From: Bacteroidota bacterium | Lineage (GTDB): Bacteria > Bacteroidota > Bacteroidia > Flavobacteriales > Weeksellaceae | DNA length: 19,829 nt | Direction: 5' to 3' | Assembly: GCA_023419095.1 (NCBI GenBank) | Contig: JAEZYN010000057.1 | Coordinates: forward strand, 1-19,829 | Shown: in pieces, positions 13,686-19,829 of the stretch | How the letters are laid out: every line of letters starts with the position of its first letter | How positions within the stretch are numbered: the stretch's first letter is position 1 | The notes under the pieces: model-generated | Database searches by the model: none | The model's input: the letters and a program-made list of their open reading frames with translations, nothing else | What the model was told of the DNA's origin: nothing | Translations under genes and position numbers: made by a program

Positions 13686-15851
13686 ATGAAAAGAATTCTC
13701 CAAGTGTGCTTCACTTTTGCACTTTTCGCGTTCGGCTTTTCGCAGGAGCTGAGACCTGTGGCCGAAAAAGTGCAGCGCGCGCACAGCGCAAACAAAATAT
13801 TTGCGAAATACAGTTTGTTTACCGAAGAAACTTCGGTACAACTGCGCAATAAATATCAGGCAGCTGCAGAAGGCGTGTCTGTAATGAAACTGAATACTGC
13901 GGAAATTGCACGTATAAATACTGAGAGACCGGAAGCGCTGGAAATGGTTTTCCCATTTGAAGGTAAATACATTACCGTTGAACTGGTGAAAAACAATTTC
14001 CTTACCGATGACTTCAAACTTAGTACCGATAAAGGCCGTACAAATTATTCTCCGGGTGCCTACTACCACGGAATTGTGAAAGGAGACAATGAATCGCTTG
14101 TAGCTATCAGTTTCTTTAATGATGATGTAGTTGGTGTAACTTCTATCAAAAATATCGGTAACATCGTAATTGGTAAAACTAAAGATTCGGACTATTTTGT
14201 TTCATACAACGATGCCAATCTTAAGCAGGCCAATCCTTTTAGCTGTGCGGCAGATGAGCTTATCGAAAACCAGAAAATGGCAATGCCGTCTTTTGACCCG
14301 AAAACGATGACTGCAAAAAAAACCGACAACTGCGTACGGATCTATTATGAAGCCGGTTTCGGACCTTATACACAGAACGGTTCCAACGTGCAGACGACTA
14401 CCAACTGGGTAACCTCAATGCACAATAACATTTCCACACTTTATGCTAATGACGGAATCACGGTTGCTTTAAGTGAAGTAATGGTTTGGACTACGACAGA
14501 TCCGTATTCAGGTACGCCTTCAGCTATTCTGAATCAGTTCCGTAATACCAGAACTTCTTTTAACGGCGATATTGCACAGTTGCTCAGAAATCCGGCTACT
14601 ACAAGTATCGCTTGGGTAAACGCACTTTGCAGCACGTATAAATATTCGTATTCAGGTGTGAATTTTTCATACCAAAATGTTCCTACCTATTCCTGGAATA
14701 TTGAAGCCATGACACACGAGATCGGTCACAACCTCGGTTCGCCTCACACACACGCGTGTGCATGGAACGGTAATAACACGGCAATTGACGGTTGCGGTCC
14801 GGCATCCGGAAATGATGAAGGTTGCAATGCGCCATTACCTACAAACGGTGGAACCATCATGAGTTATTGCCATCTTGTAGGCTCAGTGGGAATCAATTTC
14901 GCGCTTGGTTTTGGTCCTCAGCCTGGAGCATTGATCAGAAATACGGTTAATTCAAAAGGTTGTCTGGGTACTAACTGTGTTACTTCATGTGCCCTTACAG
15001 TGACAGGACTTAACATTACCAGCGTTACTGCTACTTCAGCTAGCGCCACGATCTTAGATGCTACCGGAACAAGCTGGAAATACAGACTGGCAAAGATGGA
15101 CGGAACTGTGGTGACTTCAGGTACTACAACGAATAAAGTACTGAATTTCACAAATCTAGAACAGGGGATTTATTACACGATTGCCGTAGGAACCGATTGT
15201 TCAGGCCCGCAGGCATTTGCTTACGAGCAGCTTCTGCTTACCGATGCTGACTGGTGTGCCGGCGTACCGTTCACAGATCCGGGTGGTCCTGACGCAAATT
15301 ATGGTGACAGCCAGATAATCATTAAAACATTCTATCCTTCAACCAGCTGTGCACCGAATGCTAAACTTAAATTAGTCTTTACTGAGTTTGCTACGGAACA
15401 GGGCTTTGATTTTATGAATGTTTATGATGGACCAACTACCGGTTCACCAAGATTTGCAGGTGGAACGCAGCTGAGTGGATCAACAATTCCGGGACCGTTC
15501 ACTTCGACGCATTCTACCGGAGCTATTACTGTAAGATTTATTTCAGATCCGGGCGCAACAGATACAGGATGGATTGCGCATTTCGAAAGCTCTGTTCTGG
15601 GTGTAAATGATGCTGCACTGTCCAGTGATGTCAATATTTCACATACTGCAACATCCGGTGTTTTCGCTATAACATCTAAAAATAAAGTTCTTTCTTACTC
15701 AGTTTTCGATGCTTCGGGCAAAATGGTCTCAAAAGCAGCCAAGCTGGATGCCACTGTAGAAAAACTTGATCTGTCGGCCTATCCGCGCGGAACATATGTA
15801 GTGAGCGTGACTACTTCTAAGGAAACTGTCACCAAAAAAGTGATTAGATAA
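13686..15851 (+). CDS. Secreted reprolysin-like zinc metalloprotease with CUB and T9SS sorting domains
   Basis: This is a metzincin endopeptidase predicted to be exported by Sec and the type IX system. The 721 residues comprise a signal peptide (about 1-19, ending Phe-Ser), a propeptide of about 190 residues, a catalytic domain with HEIGHNLGSPH (zinc ligands His344, His348, His354) and Met-turn IMSYCH at about 391-396, a fibronectin III-like region at about 436-508, a CUB domain at about 523-636 with FDFMNVYDGP, and a C-terminal sorting region from about 640 ending in KKVIR. Several Cys follow the zinc site and may form disulfides. The frame also opens at a TTG at 13656, but the ATG at 13686 puts the signal peptide at the N-terminus. 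The sorting tail lacks the YPNP motif that the M1 protein has. A strong terminator follows. Substrate unknown. Confidence 0.92.
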   Translation: MKRILQVCFTFALFAFGFSQELRPVAEKVQRAHSANKIFAKYSLFTEETSVQLRNKYQAAAEGVSVMKLNTAEIARINTERPEALEMVFPFEGKYITVELVKNNFLTDDFKLSTDKGRTNYSPGAYYHGIVKGDNESLVAISFFNDDVVGVTSIKNIGNIVIGKTKDSDYFVSYNDANLKQANPFSCAADELIENQKMAMPSFDPKTMTAKKTDNCVRIYYEAGFGPYTQNGSNVQTTTNWVTSMHNNISTLYANDGITVALSEVMVWTTTDPYSGTPSAILNQFRNTRTSFNGDIAQLLRNPATTSIAWVNALCSTYKYSYSGVNFSYQNVPTYSWNIEAMTHEIGHNLGSPHTHACAWNGNNTAIDGCGPASGNDEGCNAPLPTNGGTIMSYCHLVGSVGINFALGFGPQPGALIRNTVNSKGCLGTNCVTSCALTVTGLNITSVTATSASATILDATGTSWKYRLAKMDGTVVTSGTTTNKVLNFTNLEQGIYYTIAVGTDCSGPQAFAYEQLLLTDADWCAGVPFTDPGGPDANYGDSQIIIKTFYPSTSCAPNAKLKLVFTEFATEQGFDFMNVYDGPTTGSPRFAGGTQLSGSTIPGPFTSTHSTGAITVRFISDPGATDTGWIAHFESSVLGVNDAALSSDVNISHTATSGVFAITSKNKVLSYSVFDASGKMVSKAAKLDATVEKLDLSAYPRGTYVVSVTTSKETVTKKVIR

Positions 15852-15868
15852 TTTAATAATTGATAACG

Positions 15869-15907
15869 AAATTAGCCGGTTCTGAAAAGAGCCGGCTAAT
15901 TTTTTTT
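15869..15907 (+). terminator. Rho-independent terminator of the reprolysin-like protease gene
   Basis: The arm at 15869-15883 pairs with 15888-15902 (15 bp including one G-U pair) around a GAAA tetraloop, followed by T residues to 15907. It lies between two convergent genes. On the other strand the U-tract is interrupted, so its effect on the leftward gene is probably weaker. Confidence 0.92.
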
Positions 15908-15936
15908 AAAAGTTTAGAGCGGAAGAATAGTTTCAG

Positions 15937-16764
15937 CTATGAAAATTCAATGTAAATCCGTTCGCCGACATGCAGTCCGAAAAGTGTCTTTGCGCCGTTT
16001 TGGCTGTTGCCTTTGTAAATGGTAAGTTCAAGCAGGCCTGCGTCATTGAAAATTGCAGCAGATTTGCCGTGATATTCATGTTCGAGCGACCAGTCAGCAA
16101 CAAATTCGGTGTACTGATTATAAATTCTGGTCAGTGCAAGATTTCTGAATTTTAAAAGGAAATCATTATAACCTACACTCCATTTTTCAAAAAAGCGCCG
16201 GTTAATATTTGAGACTACATTTCCGAAATTATCGATGTAAATAATTTCGCCGATGATCATTTTCTCTTTTTCATTGAAAACGGCACGCGGCAGCGAAAGT
16301 TGTTTCGGCGTACTATATTTTCGGCCAATCACTTCGGGCAAACCGCCATTCTGAAGATGTACAGCAGCAGGCGCAAAAATATCTGTGCATGTAAACGAAA
16401 CGGCATCATCAAAACGGTTGTTAAAAGTAAGTTCGTATACGGCTTCCGGTTTCAGATCATGAAATATGAGACTCATAACCCCATTGTCTGCCGCAATGAA
16501 GAAATGTCCGTCAGCTTCGTAAACTAATGATTTGCGCGCTTTCGTAAAAAAACTGTCAACCGCGATGATATGCACAGTGCCTTTCGGATAGTGTGAATAC
16601 GCATTGCGGACGATATACGCAGTCTGCAGGAGGTTATAGGCCTGAATTTCATGCGTGATATCTACGATCACTGCTTTTTCGTTCAGACTCAATATTTTAC
16701 CTTTCACAGCAGGAACTCTGTGATCAACCAATCCGTAATCTGATGTGAATGTGATGACCGCCAT
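15937..16764 (-). CDS. SAM hydrolase/halogenase-fold protein (DUF62 family)
   Basis: Members of this family include S-adenosylmethionine hydrolases (SAM hydroxide adenosyltransferases) and the SAM-dependent chlorinase and fluorinase. The 275-residue product shows the N-terminal TSDYGLVDHRV and KGKI, VDITHEI at 34-40, the ADNGVMSLI stretch at 92-100, DIFAPAAVHLQNGG at 128-141, and the C-terminal domain start GEIIYIDNFGNVVSNI at 172-187. The hydrolases use an Asp-Arg-His triad. Asp70 and Arg77 have the expected spacing, but the usual FHGRD is FTCTD here, placing Thr125 where the His should be. The protein may therefore be inactive, altered, or a distinct Bacteroidota form. The long halogenase-type loop is not evident. 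It is divergent from phoH and convergent with the upstream protease gene. Confidence 0.85.
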   Translation of the reverse strand: MAVITFTSDYGLVDHRVPAVKGKILSLNEKAVIVDITHEIQAYNLLQTAYIVRNAYSHYPKGTVHIIAVDSFFTKARKSLVYEADGHFFIAADNGVMSLIFHDLKPEAVYELTFNNRFDDAVSFTCTDIFAPAAVHLQNGGLPEVIGRKYSTPKQLSLPRAVFNEKEKMIIGEIIYIDNFGNVVSNINRRFFEKWSVGYNDFLLKFRNLALTRIYNQYTEFVADWSLEHEYHGKSAAIFNDAGLLELTIYKGNSQNGAKTLFGLHVGERIYIEFS

Positions 16765-16786
16765 TATTAGAAAAAATAAAGAACGG

Positions 16787-16794
16787 CAAATTTA
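16787..16794 (-). promoter_or_regulatory. -7 promoter element for the DUF62 gene
   Basis: The minus strand reads TAAATTTG, an exact TANNTTTG match, 22 nt before the ATG at 16764. No standard -33 box is visible. Confidence 0.5.
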
Positions 16795-16857
16795 AATTAA
16801 AAAAATATTTTGATACGTATTCATCAACGCAAAAGCGTGTATTTAAAATAAAATCTA

Positions 16858-16865
16858 TAATTTTA
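16858..16865 (+). promoter_or_regulatory. Weak -7-like element for phoH
   Basis: TAATTTTA matches seven of eight bases of TANNTTTG and lies 30 nt before the phoH ATG. The surrounding region is very AT-rich, so chance agreement is quite possible. Confidence 0.22.
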
Positions 16866-16895
16866 AACAAATTAAATATTACAAACTACAACTGA

Positions 16896-17855
16896 ATGTT
16901 TGAACTCAATTACGAAATTACCGGCACTGACGCCAAAACATTTTACGGCGTCAATAACCAATATTTTAATCTGATAAAATCCACATTTCCAACTCTTAAA
17001 ATTACCGGGCGCGACCATTTTATCTTCGCGCAGGGCAATACCGAAACGCTCGATCTGCTGCGAAATAAACTGGATGACATCATTGGTTTTATCTCGAGAA
17101 ACAACAGCATCACGCTGAAGGATGTAGAAAATATTCTCAGCATCAAAAATGAAAGTGAGAAGCAGATCGTTTTTGATCAGGATATCATCGTAAAAGGTGT
17201 GAGTGGGAAAGTGATAAAAGCAAAGACCACCAATCTGAAAATTCTCGTGAAAGAATCCGAGAAAAAAGACATGGTTTTCGCGATTGGGCCTGCCGGTACG
17301 GGTAAAACCTATACCAGCGTCGCGTTAGCGGTACGTGCGCTTCGTGATAAAGAGGTGAAGCGCATCATACTCACCAGACCTGCAGTAGAGGCTGGTGAAA
17401 GTCTCGGTTTTTTGCCGGGCGACCTTAAAGAGAAACTTGATCCGTATCTGCAGCCGCTCTACGACGCACTTCGCGACATGATACCGCATGAAAAACTCGA
17501 AGGTTATATCGAGAAAAAAGTGATTGAAGTGGCGCCGCTTGCCTTTATGCGCGGGCGCACGCTGGATGAAGCTTTCGTGATTCTGGATGAGGCACAAAAC
17601 ACAACCCATGCACAGATGAAGATGTTTCTCACCAGAATGGGTATGAATGCCAAATTCATCATCACAGGCGACCCCAGCCAGGTCGATCTACCGCTGCGTC
17701 AGAAATCCGGACTTAAAGAGGCCATGCGGATTTTGAAAAATGTGAAAGAGATTGGTTTTGTGCATCTCACAGAGGAAGATGTGGTGCGGCATCCGGTGGT
17801 TAGGAAAATCATCAATGCGTATGGCAAGGAAGAGCAGCGTCAGCGGGAAGAGTGA
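16896..17855 (+). CDS. PhoH family ATPase
   Basis: PhoH proteins are cytoplasmic P-loop ATPases related to superfamily 1 helicases. Their role is poorly defined and generally linked to RNA metabolism or stress. The 319-residue product has an N-terminal region of about 110 residues of the KH-like kind common in PhoH/YbeZ forms, then Walker A GPAGTGKT at 131-138, TRPAVEAGESLGFLPGD at 160-176, Walker B ILDEAQN at 229-235, ITGDPSQVDLP at 256-266 and RHPVV at 298-302. No PIN RNase domain is fused, so it is the YbeZ/PhoL type, not PhoH2. In many bacteria ybeZ is next to the rRNA-maturation RNase gene ybeY; that neighbour is absent here. The start ATG at 16896 follows an AT-rich leader. Confidence 0.94.
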   Translation: MFELNYEITGTDAKTFYGVNNQYFNLIKSTFPTLKITGRDHFIFAQGNTETLDLLRNKLDDIIGFISRNNSITLKDVENILSIKNESEKQIVFDQDIIVKGVSGKVIKAKTTNLKILVKESEKKDMVFAIGPAGTGKTYTSVALAVRALRDKEVKRIILTRPAVEAGESLGFLPGDLKEKLDPYLQPLYDALRDMIPHEKLEGYIEKKVIEVAPLAFMRGRTLDEAFVILDEAQNTTHAQMKMFLTRMGMNAKFIITGDPSQVDLPLRQKSGLKEAMRILKNVKEIGFVHLTEEDVVRHPVVRKIINAYGKEEQRQREE

Positions 17856-17881
17856 TTTTTATTAAAATTTGCACGCAAAAA

Positions 17882-17913
17882 TTTGTTAACATAAGTTAAA
17901 ACGCTTACTTTCG
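17882..17913 (+). promoter_or_regulatory. Two-part Bacteroidota promoter for the outer-membrane barrel gene
   Basis: TTTG at 17882-17885 (-33 type) is followed after 20 nt by TACTTTCG at 17906-17913, which matches seven of eight bases of TANNTTTG and is followed by CGCC. The spacing is within the 17-23 nt known for Bacteroidota. It leaves a leader of about 15 nt before the ATG at 17935. This is the only promoter in the window with both boxes visible. Confidence 0.6.
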
Positions 17914-17934
17914 CGCCAAAATTTTATAAAAACT

Positions 17935-18459
17935 ATGAAAAAATTACTTTTTGCTGTTGCATTCGTTGCAAGTGGCTTGGCTAGCGCGCAATCATTTGGT
18001 TTAACTGGTGGTCTAGCAGTTTTTAATGCAAAAGCTGAAGCTCCCGGATATTCTGAGAGTGACTCACAGACTGGTGGTTATGTTGGCTTTTTTGGAGAGT
18101 TCAACGTTGATGGTAGCTTAAATATAGCACCGGGAATTAATTATCTTTTTGCTGAAGATACCAACGCTTTGCAAATTCCTGTAATGCTGAAGTATTATGT
18201 TGATCCAAAATTTAACTTGGCTTTCGGTCCTCAGTTAATGTTTGATCTTGCTGAAGTTCCTGCCGGGATGGACCAGTACTACAACAGGTTTAATTTTGGT
18301 CTTGCGCTTGGAGCGGGATACAACTTTACTCAAGCTTTTGGCGTGGAGGCTAGATACGGATTTCAGCTAAATGATCATATCAAAGGAGCTGCTAAAGATG
18401 CCGGTGCTTCTGCAAAAATCAACACACTGAATGTTGGTCTTAACTACAAATTCAAATAG
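17935..18459 (+). CDS. Small outer-membrane beta-barrel protein
   Basis: The 174-residue product starts with a clear signal peptide, MKKLLFAVAFVASGLASAQ, cut after Ala-Ser-Ala at about 18. The mature part is made of short alternating strands with glycine and aromatic residues (FGLTGGLAVF, GGYVGFFGEF, LNIAPGINYLF, FNLAFGPQLMFDL, FNFGLALGAGYNF, GVEARYGFQL) and ends in LNVGLNYKFK. That pattern fits an eight-strand barrel of the Bacteroidota porin/OMP beta-barrel families, with the last strand serving as the insertion signal. No ligand or transport role can be assigned. It has its own two-box promoter and a terminator, so it is probably monocistronic and may be well expressed. Confidence 0.82.
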   Translation: MKKLLFAVAFVASGLASAQSFGLTGGLAVFNAKAEAPGYSESDSQTGGYVGFFGEFNVDGSLNIAPGINYLFAEDTNALQIPVMLKYYVDPKFNLAFGPQLMFDLAEVPAGMDQYYNRFNFGLALGAGYNFTQAFGVEARYGFQLNDHIKGAAKDAGASAKINTLNVGLNYKFK

Positions 18460-18481
18460 TAGTAAAGTTCATATCTAAAAT

Positions 18482-18515
18482 AAACCCGAATCATCTGATC
18501 CGGGTTTTATTTTTA
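18482..18515 (+). terminator. Rho-independent terminator between the barrel gene and ffh, probably bidirectional
   Basis: AAACCCG (18482-18488) pairs with CGGGTTT (18501-18507). Inside, ATC (18490-18492) pairs with GAT (18497-18499) around an ATCT loop, leaving one A/C mismatch. A T-rich tract follows (18505-18515). The minus-strand exit GTTTATTTTAG is also U-rich, so it may serve convergent ffh too. Confidence 0.85.
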
Positions 18516-18531
18516 TATGAATTTCTGCAAT

Positions 18532-19829
18532 TTACCTTCCGAACAGGTTTCCGCCCATTCCCGGAATCTTGGGCATCCCTTTGCTCATCATTTCCATCAT
18601 CTGCTTGCCTTGTGGTCCCTGCATCATTTTCATCATTTTGCCCATCTGCTCAAATTGTTTCATCAAAGCATTTACATCCTCAATTTTTCTACCCGCACCT
18701 CTGGCGATACGGTTTTTGCGCTGCGTGTTGATGATTGAAGGGCGTCTTCTTTCTTCCGGCGTCATAGAGTGGATGATGGCTTCTATATGTTTAAAGGCGT
18801 CATCCTGAATATCAACATCCTTAATGGCTTTGCCAACTCCCGGAATCATTCCCATCAGGTCCTTCATGTTCCCCATTTTCTTGATCTGGTTGATCTGCTT
18901 AAGGAAATCATCAAAACCAAATTCGTTTTTGGCAATTTTTTTATGAAGTTTCTTGGCTTCTTCCTCATCGAACTGTTCCTGTGCTCTCTCTACAAGGGAA
19001 ACCACGTCACCCATCCCTAGGATTCTGTCGGCCATTCTTTCCGGATAGAAAACGTCGAGCGCTTCCATTTTTTCACCGGTAGAAATGAATTTGATAGGCT
19101 TTTCAACAACCGAACGGATTGTTAATGCTGCACCACCACGCGTATCACCGTCCAGTTTCGTAAGTACAACACCGTCGAAATTCAGGGCTTCGTTAAACGC
19201 TTTCGCCGTATTCACCGCGTCCTGTCCTGTCATGGAATCTACTACAAACAGGGTTTCCTGCGGTTTGATGAAATAATGAACCGATTTGATCTCATTCATC
19301 ATCTGCTCATCAACTGCCAAACGGCCAGCCGTATCCACGATCACCACATCATGATTGTTTTCTTTCGCAAATTTTACCGCATTTTCAGCAATAGACGAAG
19401 GATTTAAGGCACCTTCTTCGGTGTAAACGGGAATTCCGGTTTGTGTTCCTAATATCTTAAGCTGCTCGATCGCGGCCGGACGGTAAACGTCACACGCCAC
19501 CAAAAGCGGTTTTTTGTTCCTTTTTTGCTTTAAATAATTCGCCAGTTTTCCCGAGAACGTGGTTTTACCCGAACCCTGAAGTCCTGCGATTAATATTACA
19601 GAAGGTTTACCGGAAAGATTGATGCCTTCACTCGTGCTTCCCATCAGCTCTACAAGCTCATCGTGCACGATCTTGGTCATCAGCTGTCCCGGTGTAAGGC
19701 TGGTGAGAACATTTTGGCCTAAAGCTTTGTCCTGAACACGCTTTGTGAGGTCTTTCGCCACCTTGTAGTTTACGTCGGCATCTACCAGTGCGCGTCGGAT
19801 TTCTTTTACGGTTTCAGCCACATTGATCT
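18532..19829 (-). CDS. ffh: Signal recognition particle protein Ffh (partial, N-terminus cut by right edge)
   Basis: Ffh is the SRP54-type GTPase that binds 4.5S RNA and signal sequences and targets membrane proteins to FtsY and SecYEG. The visible part holds most of the N domain, the G domain with GLQGSGKTT, DVYRPAAIEQL, DTAGR and TKLDGD, and the Met-rich M domain with GMIPG, RRRPSIINTQRKNRIARGAG and a C-terminal run of Met-rich helices ending NLFGR. The GTG at 19821-19819 is not the start: the frame stays open through Asn and Ile codons to the edge, giving INVAETVKEIRRALVDADVN, which is internal N-domain sequence. About 25-30 N-terminal residues are missing. It is convergent with the barrel gene. 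Confidence 0.96.
   Translation of the reverse strand, partial: INVAETVKEIRRALVDADVNYKVAKDLTKRVQDKALGQNVLTSLTPGQLMTKIVHDELVELMGSTSEGINLSGKPSVILIAGLQGSGKTTFSGKLANYLKQKRNKKPLLVACDVYRPAAIEQLKILGTQTGIPVYTEEGALNPSSIAENAVKFAKENNHDVVIVDTAGRLAVDEQMMNEIKSVHYFIKPQETLFVVDSMTGQDAVNTAKAFNEALNFDGVVLTKLDGDTRGGAALTIRSVVEKPIKFISTGEKMEALDVFYPERMADRILGMGDVVSLVERAQEQFDEEEAKKLHKKIAKNEFGFDDFLKQINQIKKMGNMKDLMGMIPGVGKAIKDVDIQDDAFKHIEAIIHSMTPEERRRPSIINTQRKNRIARGAGRKIEDVNALMKQFEQMGKMMKMMQGPQGKQMMEMMSKGMPKIPGMGGNLFGR

Noticed and set aside
16825..16843. ACGC-AAAA-GCGT hairpin in the DUF62-phoH gap
   Set aside because: Only four base pairs with no T-tract; too short to separate from chance in AT-rich DNA.
19819..19821. 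GTG as start of ffh
   Set aside because: The frame stays open to the window edge and the residues before it (Ile-Asn) fit internal Ffh N-domain sequence, so the gene is truncated by the window.
1..19829. Mobile element, CRISPR array, toxin-antitoxin pair or defence island
   Set aside because: No transposase, integrase, tandem repeat array, short overlapping gene pair or known defence domain was seen. Gene content is housekeeping and envelope-related throughout.

Overview
This window looks like an ordinary chromosomal segment from a Bacteroidota bacterium, most likely the Flavobacteriia (Weeksellaceae, Chryseobacterium/Kaistella-like). Four things support this. The gliding-motility genes gldF and gldG are present. 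Two predicted secreted metalloproteases end in Por/type IX secretion (T9SS) sorting domains. Ribosome-binding sites are A-rich with no clear Shine-Dalgarno. TANNTTTG-type -7 promoter elements stand in front of most transcription units. The family-level placement is an inference from protein style and gene content; no search was run.

Layout from left to right. Positions 1-36 hold only the first 12 codons of a leftward gene for an exported protein. aroB (shikimate pathway) runs leftward and is divergent from a rightward monofunctional proline dehydrogenase gene. priA (replication restart helicase) follows, starting at a TTG codon. Next come rightward dacB (PBP4-type D-Ala-D-Ala carboxypeptidase), a secreted M1 metallopeptidase, kbl (glycine C-acetyltransferase) and a small DUF4268 gene. 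Strong hairpin terminators follow dacB, the M1 gene and kbl. A leftward three-gene unit, hemJ-gldF-gldG, meets the DUF4268 gene tail to tail with only 10 bp between stop codons. A rightward reprolysin-like T9SS metalloprotease follows. It is convergent with a leftward gene for a SAM hydrolase/halogenase-fold protein (DUF62), which is divergent from phoH. A small outer-membrane beta-barrel gene and a leftward ffh, cut by the right edge, close the window.

Most genes are housekeeping and do not form one pathway. The common thread is the cell envelope. GldF/GldG are the membrane parts of a gliding-associated ABC transporter. The two metalloproteases carry T9SS sorting tails, DacB trims periplasmic peptidoglycan, and the barrel protein sits in the outer membrane. 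I saw no tRNA, rRNA, CRISPR array, insertion sequence, prophage or integrated island. I did not find a convincing new multi-gene system. The observations most worth checking are a DUF62 protein that keeps Asp and Arg of the catalytic triad but seems to have lost the His, the hemJ-gldFG gene arrangement, and two T9SS metalloproteases with unusual architecture.
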